A DNA stretch of 64,000 bases. Origin: Paragonimus westermani (lineage: Eukaryota; Platyhelminthes; Trematoda; Plagiorchiida; Troglotrematidae). Below are positions 37,326 through 51,089 of this stretch, one piece after another; positions within the stretch are counted from its first letter, which is position 1; each line of letters begins with the position of its first letter. The stretch covers positions 165,029 to 229,028 of the forward strand of contig QNGE01000768.1 in NCBI GenBank assembly GCA_008508345.1. Reading direction: 5' to 3'. The notes under the pieces are model-generated. The model was given only the letters and a program-made list of their open reading frames with translations, had not been told where the DNA came from and made no database searches. Made by a program: the position numbers and the translations under genes.

Positions 37326-37924
37326 CTTTGGCATGATTATCAATTAATGCATACGTATGGTTGCAAATGCTCAAGGAAGCCGGTCAGAAACATGGATTTT
37401 GTAGGTTATGAAACTACATGTGTGATCACACAAGCCTTCGTTATCCAATTGTAAGCTGAGAAACGTTGTGATATCACAGGAACTAAGTCACTGACCTGCA
37501 TGTAATAGATTACCACCGTTTCGAAAACGTATGCAATTCACCCAGTGCTGCATTTTTTTCAGTTTACGACGTATTTGGCCTGAATATGTCACATTGTAAT
37601 GACAATATTTTGACTTCTGATAAATAGAATGCATCCTATTTGTATTCAACCATATGACAATGGCATTCAGAATCGGCAAATACATGTTTGCGTAATCAAT
37701 AATTTTACAAATCACATTGAAAAAGTGTACGACCTGTAACCTAAGGACACTTTGGAAATAATTTCAACCGAATCGGATATTGATTGCTTTACTTGCCGGA
37801 TAAAGAGACGGATGGGTTGGTCAAACTCACCAACTTTCTATAGCAGAATATCTTCACAGTTTCTTTTAAAAAATAATTCGTTTCCCAAAAGAGTGAGAAA
37901 ATTCATCATTAACTATGTGTCATA
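37326..37924. other. no recognised gene
   Basis: Short frames only, between the lectin gene and a tRNA-like repeat. The part near 37840-37924 probably belongs to the tail of that repeat. Confidence 0.45.
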
Positions 37925-37929
37925 CGTAG

Positions 37930-38000
37930 CAGCTGGAGTGGAACCCACCACCTTCCGATGCGCTCTAACCAAAGTAACCGGTGATTCTGATTCAGTTGGC
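37930..38000 (-). repeat. tRNA-like SINE head, second family (minus)
   Basis: Read on the minus strand, CTTTGGTTAGAGCG (plus 37961-37974) resembles the right half of a tRNA D arm/A box, and GGTTCCACTCC (plus 37935-37945) fits the B-box pattern GTTCNANNCC at a spacing somewhat tighter than normal. The overlapping open frames on both strands (37752-38045 plus, 37909-38130 minus) probably derive from this repeat. It is unrelated to the 8.5-kb tRNA-like module. The element's full limits are not determinable here. Confidence 0.5.
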
Positions 38001-38468
38001 GATTGCCAACCTGCACTTCCATCATTGAGTACACCGCAAATATAGCGAAAGCCAACCCAACAATGAACAGAACGTTGTCATACGCTTTCCTGCAAAGCAA
38101 CTGCAGATCAGTCAACGGTGAAACTGCCATAAAAATTACAATTACACCGGTGGCATTAGAAACGGGTGTTCCCAGCTATTTTCACTGTCTCCTGTATGCA
38201 TAACGTGGGAGTGGGAGAAATACGGATGTCAGCGAGTGAATTAGTCAGCATCGACTATTTGCCCCAGAAATTGTGAGGACGACACAGCCGTGTCAAATAT
38301 TCTCATGCATGCCACGGTTGTTGCCAGACAGGGCAATCCAGGCAAAAGTTTCAGGCCAAAGGAAATTGTGTCATTTCAGGCCAGGTTACCGTTGCTGGTA
38401 CGCTCACTAAAATAGGCCAATGCCAATCAGCTGAAACTAAAAGCTGTGCAGGAATTAAAATAGACACT

Positions 38469-38846
38469 TCACCGGATGTTGATTAACCGATATGAGCAGT
38501 TCGAAGTTCTCGTTCGTTGCCCACCGTTGGTGTCCACTCTCCATGGTTTTGTGACCTTCTCACAATGCCACGCATGCATCCGGCGATTACTCCACTCAGT
38601 CCAGCATAATTCCACTGGGCGTGGCATACTGACCCTAAACACCGACCCATGACTTTTTATTGGGAGATGAGAAAGTGTCTGGTAAACCACGGTCCCACCA
38701 TACGGGGGAATCCTTGGCGGGCACACGTGGATACGCTCACGACTTATTGACCAACCAACACGTGCAGGTTTCCACAAGGTACATTGATTGTGACCCAACT
38801 CACGTGTGAATTGACGTGCAGTAGTGGGTTTATCCTTCCGAGTCAT
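38469..38846 (-). CDS. unassigned 125-codon frame, probably repeat-derived
   Basis: Uninterrupted minus-strand frame starting at ATG. The product is basic and rich in Trp, Arg, Thr and Cys (RIHVCPPRIPPYGGTVVYQT; RRMHAWHCEKVTKPW; GGQRTRTSNCSYR). The plus strand of the same interval is also largely open, which suggests composition rather than selection. No known domain. The style is that of frames found inside dispersed repeats, but no second copy is present in this window. Confidence 0.25.
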   Translation of the reverse strand: MTRKDKPTTARQFTRELGHNQCTLWKPARVGWSISRERIHVCPPRIPPYGGTVVYQTLSHLPIKSHGSVFRVSMPRPVELCWTEWSNRRMHAWHCEKVTKPWRVDTNGGQRTRTSNCSYRLINIR

Positions 38847-38849
38847 TTT

Positions 38850-39200
38850 ATCAGCAGTTTGAGCCAGAAGGGCTTACTTTGAGTATGTACAACCCTGATA
38901 CTCTTCAACATTATTGAACGGATATTTTAAGCTGATAATGATGCAGTACCCCAGCACAATCACGCACTGAATTGCATGCTGTCTGGCAGTAACGACAATA
39001 CTTTCTACCTGATGGAACAGCCTCTCTAACTTCTGTCAAAATTAAATGAACAGTTAACAAGCAAAGCTAAATAGGTGTATATTAATTTAAGTGTGAGATT
39101 GACGTTTCAAAGACGTGACATCATACAAAGGAAGAGACCAGCTTCTCCCACAGAAGAGTCAACATGGTCGTCCTCATCAACTGTGAGCCAAAAGAACATC
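38850..39200. other. no recognised gene
   Basis: AT-rich spacer before the second solo LTR. Nothing recognised. Confidence 0.5.
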
Positions 39201-39737
39201 ATATTGTAGCAAGAAGGCGTCCAACAAAGCACAATCTTTATTGTCCAAATCGCTAGTCACATGCAACGCACGCTCTCTCGTTTATGAGTCGTAATTCCAA
39301 CCCGCAGCACCCCCCGGTTTCCGTTCACACGTCGTGTGCACTTCTAACCGGTTTACGTGCGTGACCGGTGCCTTCTATCGGAGGGTTTTTCGCTTGCCAT
39401 TCCTCGTCTGTTTGTCCGATTCCGTTGCGCGATGGCTCGTCCGGCTGCTCGTGCTGTCCGCCATCCACCCAGTGTTGGCCTTGACCGTATTCCAACATCG
39501 TGTCGAGATGTTCCTCTGAATGTTGGAAAAACCACGCCTCCGATCTGGCCGTCTGTCGTATTTCGCCTGCCCTGCCTCGCCCGTTGGTCCGATCTAGTCG
39601 AGCGATGACTCATCCGGTCGCGCACGTTGTCCTTGATCCGATCGCAGCAGGTTTTCGAACGTACCTCCCCCCACGTTGAGGTATTCGGCGGAGCGTTCGA
39701 AAACTCGTACCCCCGACCTGGCAATCCACCACAATAT
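39201..39737. repeat. 4-bp target-site duplication ATAT flanking solo LTR
   Basis: ATAT at 39201-39204 and 39734-39737 abuts the TG and CA ends. The neighbouring fifth bases differ, which fixes the duplication at 4 bp. Confidence 0.82.
39205..39733 (-). mobile_element. solo LTR, copy 2 (same family as 3.1 kb)
   Basis: 529 bp, beginning TGTAGCAAGAAG and ending CCACCACA, nearly identical to 3093-3608. Differences are scattered substitutions and a length change in the C-rich region near 39265-39315. Flanked by ATAT (39201-39204 and 39734-39737), a 4-bp duplication different from that of copy 1, so the two copies result from independent insertions. A minus-strand AATAAA is present (plus 39237-39242). 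No internal coding sequence attached. The 130-codon minus frame and the plus frames over this interval are shadows of LTR sequence. Confidence 0.87.
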
Positions 39738-42700
39738 GTAGGCATTGATCAAATGTACACAATTTTTGGGATAGTGTTCCCAATCGGTAAATGGTTCGAA
39801 AGAATAGTAGCTTTATGTGGAAGCTGATGAATCTAGAAGGCAACGGCAGTTAGTGAAGCGAAGAACGATGAGAAGCAGCGTGAATACTAAATAATGTTAC
39901 GTGTTATGGAGGTCGTATGTTTGACGATATGAATAAATATGTCGAAAATTAGATAGCCAGCAGATTTTTGGACTCATCGCTTTCATGTGACACAAGTAAT
40001 GATTGCATTCTAACCCCAGCAGTGTGTTACTGTTCACAGGTGTCAATCGCATACCGCATGCCGTTCTTTCTACCACAATGAGGCAAGCAAGCAATGTTTT
40101 CTTTCACTCTTCGTGGACTCGAAGCTGCCCAAAGATTTCGATTCAGGCTTGAACAGCTGGACTCGTTATGTTGTTGAAAGAGTGCCGTAACCAAATAAAT
40201 CTTCGCGTTACTCACATTATTTATCAAATGAATTCACAGCTTTGATCGTCGAGTTCTGTTTCTGTCTTGTCAAGCAAATACTTCCAATTATTCCATACTT
40301 AACAAAAGTCTGGTATGTGCAGGTAAACATATCCTTAGCTGTACTTGATGTGATTTGTCGAATGGTCTGTTTCAAATTCTGCTGTTGTTGTTTTGGAAAT
40401 TATTTCATTCTTCGACGCTTGCCATGTTTAGACGTGAGACATAAACGAGGTGATGGTTTCCCGGATATTTCATCCAATAATTGTGTTAGCTTGTTACTGC
40501 AAAAAGGTTAATTAATAAAGGAACTTATTAGAATGTATCTGAATGATAAAACTGCTAGAAAGATGGTTGACGAAACGTGTCCCGGCGAACAGCGGTTTGT
40601 TCTAATAATTGAGTATCCAACTGGTATTCCCATTGGTTCAGCTATACACATTCGAGACTGAAGATGTAGAGAGGAAACCATATCTAGCTAAATAATGGTA
40701 CATTGTAAATCAATAGTAGATTATAAACAAAATTAGGGGGTTTACAATGTGGAAGGGAAAACTGTTGAAAATTTGCGCTTTGGTTCCATTCGAGTCGGTG
40801 ATTGACAGCATGTCCAAACCTCTTGAGCGTTTAGCTGGGTGGAATAAAACTACATATCCACTGGCGGTTAAAATGTTTTTCGTTTCGACTCAGTCACTAT
40901 CCACCACACAGTTTGGCACGGAATGCATCAAATGCTCAAGTAACAGTTATGAAACGTGTTGCCGTAGAATTTTCCAACCACAATCCTGATATTGTACTAG
41001 GCGAAAGTTGGTTAATATTGCTTCATAGTACTGAATAGTTTCCACATTGGTGAACAGCTGTCATGAATTTATTGGTCAGCCTCACGTGGAAACTCGAATA
41101 GTGAGTTAGTTTCTATAATCAGTCAGAAATAGCTCGATATGTGCGAAAATCTTAGCCCACAATCAGACCATAATCGTCTTACTTTCAAACGTGAATCAAG
41201 TCGGCATATAGATGAATTTGTTTTATCTATGGATAGAAATGCGTAATCTGCACTAACGGGTTCCCCTTTATGTTAATATTGAGCATCCAATGATTTGGTT
41301 ATTGCGAATAATGACTATTCGGTATGTAAGACTAATGAACCAGTAACACGTTACGCGAAATAGTGTCCAGCGGGTTATATACGTGAATGTGCGTCACGCG
41401 TGATGACAGAATTATGAGTAATGTTGTCCTACGTCGCGGTGAATGGATGGGCGAGGCTATGGGGGCATTTGGTGTACATGAAATTCTAACTGTTGGGAAC
41501 ATTGCAAAAAGGGGAAACTTTCGGAGCGAAACGCTGAACTTACATTTAGTATCTCGCTTAATTGTCTCCCAGTACATAGTTTCTCCACAAATATTCCAGT
41601 CAGCGAACTCATAAAGCTTGGCTCACGAGCTGACTAGAACTATTTGTCCATATTTATCCACTGGAAACGCAGGATTAATGTGAGTTTACCACACCTAGCC
41701 GTGGTTCTACTCAAATACTGTCCCTGCTGTAGTTTCAGACCGAATTTTAGCCGATTCACATGGGTTGTAGAAACCAGAATGGTCGTTTCAGTAAGTCGAA
41801 TAGATATAGGAGAGTAAGATATACTGAAAAGTACGGAAAACCAAATAAGCCCCAAAATAACAAACGGTCAGAATGACGTAACTAGAATGTAGTTCTGCAG
41901 GGTTGTTCGCCAGCAAAAGTGGTTGCTAAAAACATCAAAAAATACTAACGCATAATAGAGGGGAGAGGATGTTTGAATATTAGTTTATAACATGACCTAT
42001 TCATTTGAACCATTGGGTTTAGGTGGATAATTTACTTTGCGGGATCAGAATGTAGCGCATAGAAGATGGATGAGTAATTCTTCTCATTCCAATTCAACGC
42101 TGAGCGTGTGAATCAAAGTTATTGTTAAAATCGATAGGCTTCTACTTCGCATTCTATAAAATCCCTCTTTGTCAAAGGAAGAAATGAGTTATTCAGTGGT
42201 CCGCGTCTTTCCACTTCATTGTCTGTGTGATTCTAGAAACCGCAGGGGATATAATTATGCCAGGTTTTTGCGGTTCTTAAACGCATATCGGAGTTTAAGA
42301 AATAACGAACACAGACGAACTTGCGTCCATCTGCGATTGTGTTTCTTCTTGTGCGTCGGATCGGTAGTAGAGATGTTGAGCAATCCAGTTAATACGGTAC
42401 GTTAAACAAATGAACAATTCTGAACAGTAAGAATGGAACATGTCTCAGGGGAAGTTATTGGAAGGTCGGTGCATCATTGCGACTGGTCGCAGACTATCCT
42501 GATTTAATTTTGCAAGGAAATGTGGTCGAAAATGAGTGAGTTGACAACCGATGAAATTAGTTCAAACCTAATTGGAATGCGACGTGAAATGACACCAAAT
42601 CTAAGGAAAAAAGAGCGCAAAACAACGTGATGGTCAAGCCAGCCCAGAGTCGCTCTATCCACAATATGCAGGGCAGTGTTCCATGTAGACCGGCGGTAAC

Positions 42701-45700
42701 CAGCGCTGTCATCCTTATAAATCAACTCAGTACGTTTTTCTCTTGACACACAGATTCCCATCCTGTTCAACAGTAGCCTAACGGTTACTTCATATATTAT
42801 AGTACGTCTTCAACTGTACATAATAAGTTGCAATTAAACCACACTGAGGATTAAGGCAATGCCTTTCAATGAAGTAGTGTGAATACTATAGAAATGAGAC
42901 GCCAGAATTTTTATACAAATATATCGAAAGATTCCAGTTATTTATGATCCAACATTGTCGCATCGCAAATGGTCTAAGCTGCCCGCAATGAACCTGATAT
43001 TGAAGACTACGATGACACAAGGAATTTTCATTCGTGATGTTCATCATATTGATGGAACAAAGTCTCGGTTTTCCTCATGCTCACAAATATGTAAAGATCC
43101 TGCTGACATGATAGATCGCATGGACGAAACCCAGTGGTTATCTTTGTGACAGGAATCTCAGAAGTGTCAACTGGGCACAAGCCTGTTTACATGACGAAGC
43201 TATGAATTAAGCAAAGCAGCTAGGATGTGGAAGATTATTTTAAGAAGCCGCGATGAAGGCTATCTATACTATTTCAAGAACAACGTTAGCAATAACCTGT
43301 CATGAAATCAATTAATCATCGCTCGTTTAATTTCTTTGGAGAGCATTTGAAATAAGCCTACCCTCAAGTAATTGTTTACCCATTAAGTTGTACACGTCTC
43401 CTTGGAATCGTTAAATTTTCTTGACAGCTAACCAGTTCCATTTGTTTCTGGCCTCAGTTAAATGACGTGGCGATTTTTATTCAGTTAGTAATTTTTCGTC
43501 AGTATCCGGACTGCGTACAAACATAGAGTTCGAAGTTAAAGCCTGGGTGTTATTCATGAAACCAGGTCGTGTGCGATTCCAGCGAAGATTGTTCTTTAAC
43601 GTGTACCGTTATTCGTACCGAAAATTGGTCATGTTCATGAATAAGGATCCTAGCGAAATTAACTACATAGCTATCAGTGAACTTCGTTGTTCTGAGTGTA
43701 ACTCAGGTCCAGCGACGAACCCACGAAATTACAAGGATAATGATAATCAACGATGGCTAGGATGGAGGAGTTGAGCAGATTTATTTACTGGTTAACGGAT
43801 GAAGTAAGATCAGCTCTGAACTGTTCGTTCACAACCAGTCGTACAAACAAACTTGTCTTGTCGATAACGTATCACGAGCGTGCTATTTCGTCTGGAGAGT
43901 CCAACAAAATAGAAACAAACCTCGGCTCTTGACAAGGAACTTTCACGTGAACACGATGGTACAACATCAATCATTCTGTTCTTGTGGACGCTACTGAAAC
44001 TGATCTTCTTTTTGGTCCTGAGATTATTCATCACGAGAATCGAGGTCGTTCATCACGCACACAGTCAACTTGTTTAGACATCGAAATTGTTTCATTGTTC
44101 TTGGTCACACTCAATTAGATTTACATAATTTTCATCTAGTTTACGGGTCTTTTTACCTGATCAACAAATGTCACGACAGCGTGTAGTCACATTCTTTGAA
44201 AGTAAATCCGTGGGGTCATCCAAGGAAGCAGATTTGTGTGCAATTTTTGGGGAAATAATCAAACAGAGAAGTTTGGTCTTTAATATGCGTTGGTATTAAA
44301 ATATGTCTAGAGCGGAATGCAAACGTTTGGCTGTGTGTTGAAATCTCGAGCAATGATTCATTTTTATTGATAAAGTAAGTCGACATGATATTTTCAGTGG
44401 TGGAACACCTTACTCGGCAATGTGGAATTCTCCTTTTTGTTGGCGTTTTCCAGGTGGATATTTCTGTGAACTGTTTAATCAAATAATTCTCGCTCATGCG
44501 ACTGGTATACATCGGCGCCAACTGTACCAAATCAAGACTGCAATTAGTGTGCTGTCAACATTGTGAACCTGATGGGGAAGTAACATTGTAAGATTGCATG
44601 GAAGTTAACTCACTCGTTTTATGCTGCAACAGTGAAGTGGCCCAAGCAATTCGACGCCCACAACGATATTGGAGTATTGCGATCGTACGCCGAGGCCCAG
44701 CCGCGTGGAAAATTTGTTTACAGCTACAGGCCATATAGCATAGCACAGAAGACCAACCGCCATCCCAATTGAATCACGTTGAATGTGGCTACTGAGCTGA
44801 CGACCGATTGACAACTAACTCAATGCATTAACGAATCGTGCGAGTGGTACGTTTCTATGAGTGAGTTGAAAGTAGAACAGTTTCTATATATTTCGCTCTC
44901 AAACCTAAGAGTTACAGATGGGCACCAATTTTGATCACCGGGCTGCAGTATCCGATAACACTCGATGTGATCTATGTAATCTAAACAGAGTGGTACCACA
45001 TTGGGCAAGGTGTATTGACAGTTTTTCATTTAATAACCCAGTAACTGTTTTGGGGGAGGTGAGGTTATACCTGCGAACACGTTCGGACTACTGTATACAC
45101 GTTCAGCATAAGTGAACCAAATCATCACAGCACGCATGAGGGAATATTTGAGCATAATGCATGTGGCTTGTTTCAGCGCCCACGCATTATTGGTGTCAAA
45201 AACTGTCTCAAGATTTGACTCCGCTTCCTATTCTCATGGTATCCTGTAATGGTTAATGGTTAGGGTCTAAATGTCTCACATTTTGTTGAGCTTGATTACT
45301 TATGCATAGTATTCATGGAATTCTTGCTGCACATACTTTCGATAGTTTTAAATCAAACTTTTCGGGTTGACTACTGAAATCTGCCAAAGCGAAATATACA
45401 ACTCATCCCTAACGAAAACGTTTACGCGTCAACTCCTTAGCATCTATCGTGTAAAGTTTGTCTGAAAGGAATTCTTCGGAAAGATTCTCATATTTTGGTC
45501 TTGTGCCCATATGCATTTAACAAATGGAATGAGACATTAAGTTAGCATACCCTGTTAAACGCAATCGTCCCAAGTCCGTGAACAAATTTTCAGTGTCGTA
45601 TAAATGTCCGCTTTACCAAGGTGTCGCCACAGAATATTACCGTGGTCCTGAAAGTTCGCAATATACATTCTTGCTACTCTTTACATGTGAGTAGCCTGTG

Positions 45701-48700
45701 TGAAACACTGTTGAAATTGGGAAGTTTGACAGTTCGGTGTAAGGTAGGTTTGAGCGATGACTCGTTCAAACCGTACTGAAATCTGGCCAATGTGTTTCAT
45801 GGCTGAGCTAGTTGGCAAAAATTGCTTGATGACAACCATTGGGTCAGACGCGCGAGATGTCACCGCAACGTATTTTAGTCATGTTGAATGTATGTTGGAA
45901 TTTATCGGTGATAAGATACACCTAAATTAAATGAGGTATAAAGATGAACAGCATGACTGCAGAATGCCTTCGCTCAAGTGTCGACTTCCGATCTTCATTT
46001 ATCATTACCAGGCTATTCTTTGATGAAGTTCCAAAAATTACGTCGGCTTTCTGGCTGCAAGTTGTCAACAACTTGTTACACACGATTACGCCTGTAAAGA
46101 CACTTTCTAATGATTGAGTCCAGACTGGTGAACGATTGCATAGAAGAATCTTGACAACGCTGAACTCAGGGAAACCGGGGAAAAACTGGCACTTATTTCC
46201 AACATTCACCAAAGAATTCAGCATGGACGGAGTATCAGAACATATATAACGAAGCACACTGTGCTCATTTTCTGATACTATTTAACTAGGAGAATTGTGT
46301 GACGTAGGCACGCAGTGGCAGATAGTTTCACATAAAATGATGAGGTTGATTGTGTTAGTTGTCTAAAACAATTGCACCACATGCCAGATTACCAAAATCA
46401 TACCGAACAACCAAGAATTGAGAGTGGTCATTTGAAGTGACGTCTCGTGTTTGTTCTGATTATTATAGAGCAATGCGAACATATAACTAGCTTCGGTCTG
46501 CGTAAATATAGCGGGTGTCGTTCACTTGACTGAAGCATCGGGAAAATCTAGACGTGATTTCAGGTGGCATGGTCTACTTGTATTAAGTTGCTGCTCGTTT
46601 TATGGAACAGCACTAACTAGTTTCAGTAAATCATAGCCCGGTTCGGTCTGGTCGGTTTGCCTGCCGCCGAGCTCCCCGGTTTTGACCCAATTAAGCCACT
46701 AGTTTTGGCAGGATGTTAGTTCGAACAGGACAGTTTAATCGATGGAACATCTAGTCTCTTTGTTAAGATGATATTCTTCGACCTTTTTCCAGTTACAACT
46801 TGCAGCCCTAAACCAGTTACACTACACGGTTCATCGTGAAATAAGCCTGTCCACTGTTCTCTTCTGACAATCTTTCGGGAATTGTGAATCACGTCGTTTT
46901 AGCAAAAATCACTTTCTTCAGTGCTCATGAATTGCCCCATTACTCGACATATATAACATCGTATGATATATTTCCCGGATGGTTGATCAACATTCTGTAT
47001 GCCTGTCGTTTGCGATTTCAAAGCATAAGCTAGTGACACAGCCTGTACCCACATGCAAGGTTTGTGGTGTTCCAGACGGAGCTATCACAAAATACTTTTT
47101 TCGCGATCAGTTTTGATATGGGGTTAACTGAACGTCAGTTTCGTTCAGCAGGTTGGAGCAAAAAGTTTGTCTGGCCACTGGTGATTTAGCTTAAGTTTTC
47201 CACAGAAAACTTCAATATGCAGCAATATGATTTCCTAACTCATTTGAAACGTTTTTGTCTTGTTTATATGATAATTTCACGGAAATTTAAACAAATTTCA
47301 ATTGATCCTTATCAACCAAGAGTATTGCACTGACTTTTCCGAATGAACGCCTGCAGTATGGGCCGTTTTTCAACGCACACAGATTTTTTAATAGAAATTT
47401 ACTGTAGTGCTTATAAGCTAAGAATCACTGTCAGAAATCAGTGGAAAGCAAACTGAGTAGCTGGTGTGATGATGCAAGCATATTCATAGGCACTCTTCAC
47501 AAAATGGGTTGCACAGAACAGCGTAAACTAACCAACCGCAACCAGGAGCTTGCTACTGTTGTTTGCATACAGACCAAATTTGATGCGCGGTCTTCTAAAT
47601 CTTCGGGAACGCCAACTGTTTTGAGCGTTATCAACAGGAATTGGCCAGTATATTAAGCAGTGTTTGCTACTTAGATAAGCTCGGTAGTAAAGCGTGGTCT
47701 CTATGAACAGCAGACCTGTTACGAAAAAAGAGGAAATGAAACCGACATACGCCTTCTGTGGAGGCGTACTGATCAGATGAGTTCGGTGAACTCTTTTGAC
47801 ATTGACCAGCACTCAGTGTGCCGAAGAAACTTGTGGCAATCGTGTTGTAATATGTGGATAGAAGCTGTTTGTCAGTTAGTCAGTTAAACTCATGTTTGAG
47901 AATGTCAGTTTGCATCAAGGAAAAACGTGCACTTTTTCCAAAAATAACTACACCCAGGGTTGTTGAACAAATTGGTTAAATACAGTTTAATCACACGGAG
48001 AATCGCTGTGAAGGTATTGTTGAAATTTCTCGTTAAACAAAAACAGTACCGACCGATGCTCTGTGCAAAATGGCGGTACAAAACTGAGTAAGGACCGTCT
48101 TAGAATGTATGCACTGGTAAAAACTTCGACACACGAAAATATTGTTGTCGCACTCTATAATCAATTTGGCAGAAGAATGGTCGTCAAAACGTGACAACCG
48201 TTGTTAATTCCGGATGTCTAGTGATTATTCGAGCTACGCGCAGTATTGTCGCAACAGTCGCGTCTGTAAGGCATCGAAAGTCTACTGGATTTTCAGGCCA
48301 CTGGCAAATAAACTCCATTTCAAAGTGGTGTTCATAAAGGGGAGTTTAGTAGTAATACAGTGACAACATGTGAAGAAGCCGGAAAGAATAACAACAAATC
48401 TCGATATTGACTGTATCGAATTTTCAGTGGGAGACCGAATATTCATACTAACTTGGTCAAAAGCATCACGTTGTGTAACGGTGGGGCGATGAAGTGTAAG
48501 TGAAGCTGAGGGTCCACATGAACAGATTTTGAGCAGTGGGAAGTGAGGACGGAAAGATTGCGCAAGAACAGAGTGAACGACTTGGATTGGTGATGTATTT
48601 AAATTAATGATCGTCCTTCGCACAGTAAGTAGCACATGCAACTCGGATAGCTTTGTCAGTTCCTACAAAGAAGACTCAACATTGTTGCCAAGAAGACCTT

Positions 48701-49485
48701 CAGTTCAGGGAGAAAGAGAGCTACTGAGAGGGGGACAACTGAAGACAACGAGTGTGGTCACCAACTTTCTATCCTACACACGACCATTGTTACGGACTCA
48801 GCGCAGGCAACTAATTCATCAATCATACCTCCTTGACTGGCTTAATATAAGGCATTGCATGCATTTTCAAGGCAAATCGATCCCCCTGCAAACCTGGATA
48901 CAACCAAACACTCAACTTGGAATCCTCAATTCTTCAACACCGTATAGATGACTCACTCTCGATAACAGTATATTTAATTACCCTCCAACGACCGTGTTTG
49001 TAGTAGAACATTCATATATCTACCAGGTTCTTCATAACACTCTCGAACACTCAGTAATGACAAGAGACAGTGTGTCCATAAATGCTGACGACACATTAGC
49101 GCGGAACATTTTCATAGCGTCTAATACATCCATTTAAGTTTTGTACCACCTGACTAACTTTTATTGTGACATTCGCGCTTTCTTTCACTGAAATTATACT
49201 TTATGATAGTCAAGATAGACCAGTGTGTCATTGGTTCGTGTGCGCGTAATAGTCCAGAGTTTACGTGTGCAAAGTTGGTATTTTCGTCTCCGCGCAATTA
49301 ACTAGTAAACAGCTGTCTATATTTCAGCAGATGCTGGGACTATCTAAGCCTATGGCTCGAAGTGCGTTTGTAGAAACGATCGATGAGTAGTTGCAGAATG
49401 AGTCATGATTTCCGCTGACTGAAAGAAAACAATTCAAGAAGGCATATAATATCAGTTCTGAAACATTTTGCCCATTTTCAATTAC
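39738..49485. other. long stretch without a recognised gene
   Basis: Frames of 60-111 codons only (for example 45922-46257 minus, 44216-44530 minus, 42504-42770 minus), none with a recognisable domain. A GC-richer patch at 46640-46690 (CCTGCCGCCGAGCTCCCCGG) stands out from its surroundings without an explanation. Confidence 0.4.
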
Positions 49486-49491
49486 TCGTCG

Positions 49492-49529
49492 TTCAGTGAT
49501 TACACACAAGCAAGTGTGTAATCACTGAA
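49492..49529. repeat. perfect hairpin, 16-bp stem, 6-nt loop
   Basis: TTCAGTGATTACACAC (49492-49507), loop AAGCAA, GTGTGTAATCACTGAA (49514-49529). Every base of the stem pairs. The stem is too short for a standard microRNA precursor. It could be a fold-back footprint, a cruciform or chance. Confidence 0.8.
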
Positions 49530-51080
49530 GTATGTTCCATATCTAGACTTGGAGGCAGTATATATCGGACGAGCAGATTATGGACGAAAATCAGCCAACA
49601 TATTACAGGTATGTATGAACGCAGACAAACGTGGTTTATGACAATTTTGATATGTGTGGTTGACTCCGGCTTGCACCAACGAGTATGTTCTCAGTTCTAA
49701 TCAATTCTCTGAGATGACGTAGTTTCTAATTCTTAGCACATGCCTTTTGCTGCTGAGTAACTACAACGGACAAATATAACAGGTTTGTCGGTTAGGTGTT
49801 AAGAGTGAGTGCGTGAGTGCTTTCAGACTTGCCTTAAAATCCCAACTACTGAAGAAAACACGATTCACATTACTGATCAAGATTTCCATGTCATCAACAA
49901 ATCTATCTTCCTGGTTACTGGTCTCTAATGGCGTCCTTTAGATATATGGTGATCACCCACTATCTATTGTGTTCGCGCAATATTCTACAACGTGGAAAAA
50001 CAGTCCTCCCTAACCGACCTAGGAAAGTGCAATCGAGCTACATCCAATCCAACCAGACGTTGCATCACCGCGTGTCACTGCTTGTCATCAAAGATTCAGG
50101 TTTCTGAACTCGTTATGGTAACAGGTTGACGTGAATAGGCTCGTGAAATATGTGATCAATGTTATGAACTGTGCACACACGATCAATAGAGGTAACAGCA
50201 CATTGGCAATAATTTCGTGTAGTTAATTCACAATGGTTCACATTGCAATGCTAACGGATAACTTAGTATGAAATACAATTTGAGCAGTACCGGAGACATG
50301 ATTAGAAAGAATGCGCGTTTATAATGTCTTTTAAATTTGTTCACTTAAGCCACATTTCTTGCACCAGTCTCATCACACAGTGTATGCTCTTATTCCTCAA
50401 CCAGAAGGTTTGCAATACGACATCGCTCCTTCGAATGGACAGGGAAGCATAACATACATTTGGATGAAAGCTTCACATGCATCACTGCCCATGAGTAAAC
50501 ACAGCTAGTAACGACAACTGGAATGTGTGAAATGTGCGTTTGTTGGATGGAGCTGCACAGAATATGAGAGTGCGGATGTTTACATTGCCTTGGTTACAGG
50601 ATTATACGTGATCAATAAGAAGGACTGCGACCAGCTATTCGAGTGGCTGGACACCGAAATTCACTTCTGCATTGGTAACGCGAAGCCAGGTTAAGGAACA
50701 TGTCGAGCGAGTGAAGTCTGATGATTTTCCCAAAAAAATATTTCGTTCAATCTGTTATTCTACGAACACCTATTTCATGAGGCACGTTGTGCTATTCTAC
50801 AGTGTTTCATGAAACAGAGGGTAGTGTATGATAACTCACTGATTAAGTCCGCCATTTACGAACAGTTATACACTTTATGGTGAGGCTAACAATTCAGGCA
50901 TACATACTTTGATCGTACTACAAGGAAGTCAGTTCAGTTTCAACTGGACAACGTAGATGATGTGTTATTCACCGCGAGTCAAAATGAACATTAGATTGTC
51001 TGTACTAAGGTAAATCAAGATTGTCATTTGACTTGGCGTTATCAGCAACTGTTCTGGTGTCCTTTAGCTTAGCTCATTTC
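49530..51080. other. no recognised gene
   Basis: Short frames only. Nothing recognised. Confidence 0.45.
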
Positions 51081-51089
51081 TGTTGGGGT

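Noticed and set aside
49492..49529. microRNA precursor
   Set aside because: The stem is 16 bp, too short for a typical precursor, and the flanks do not pair.
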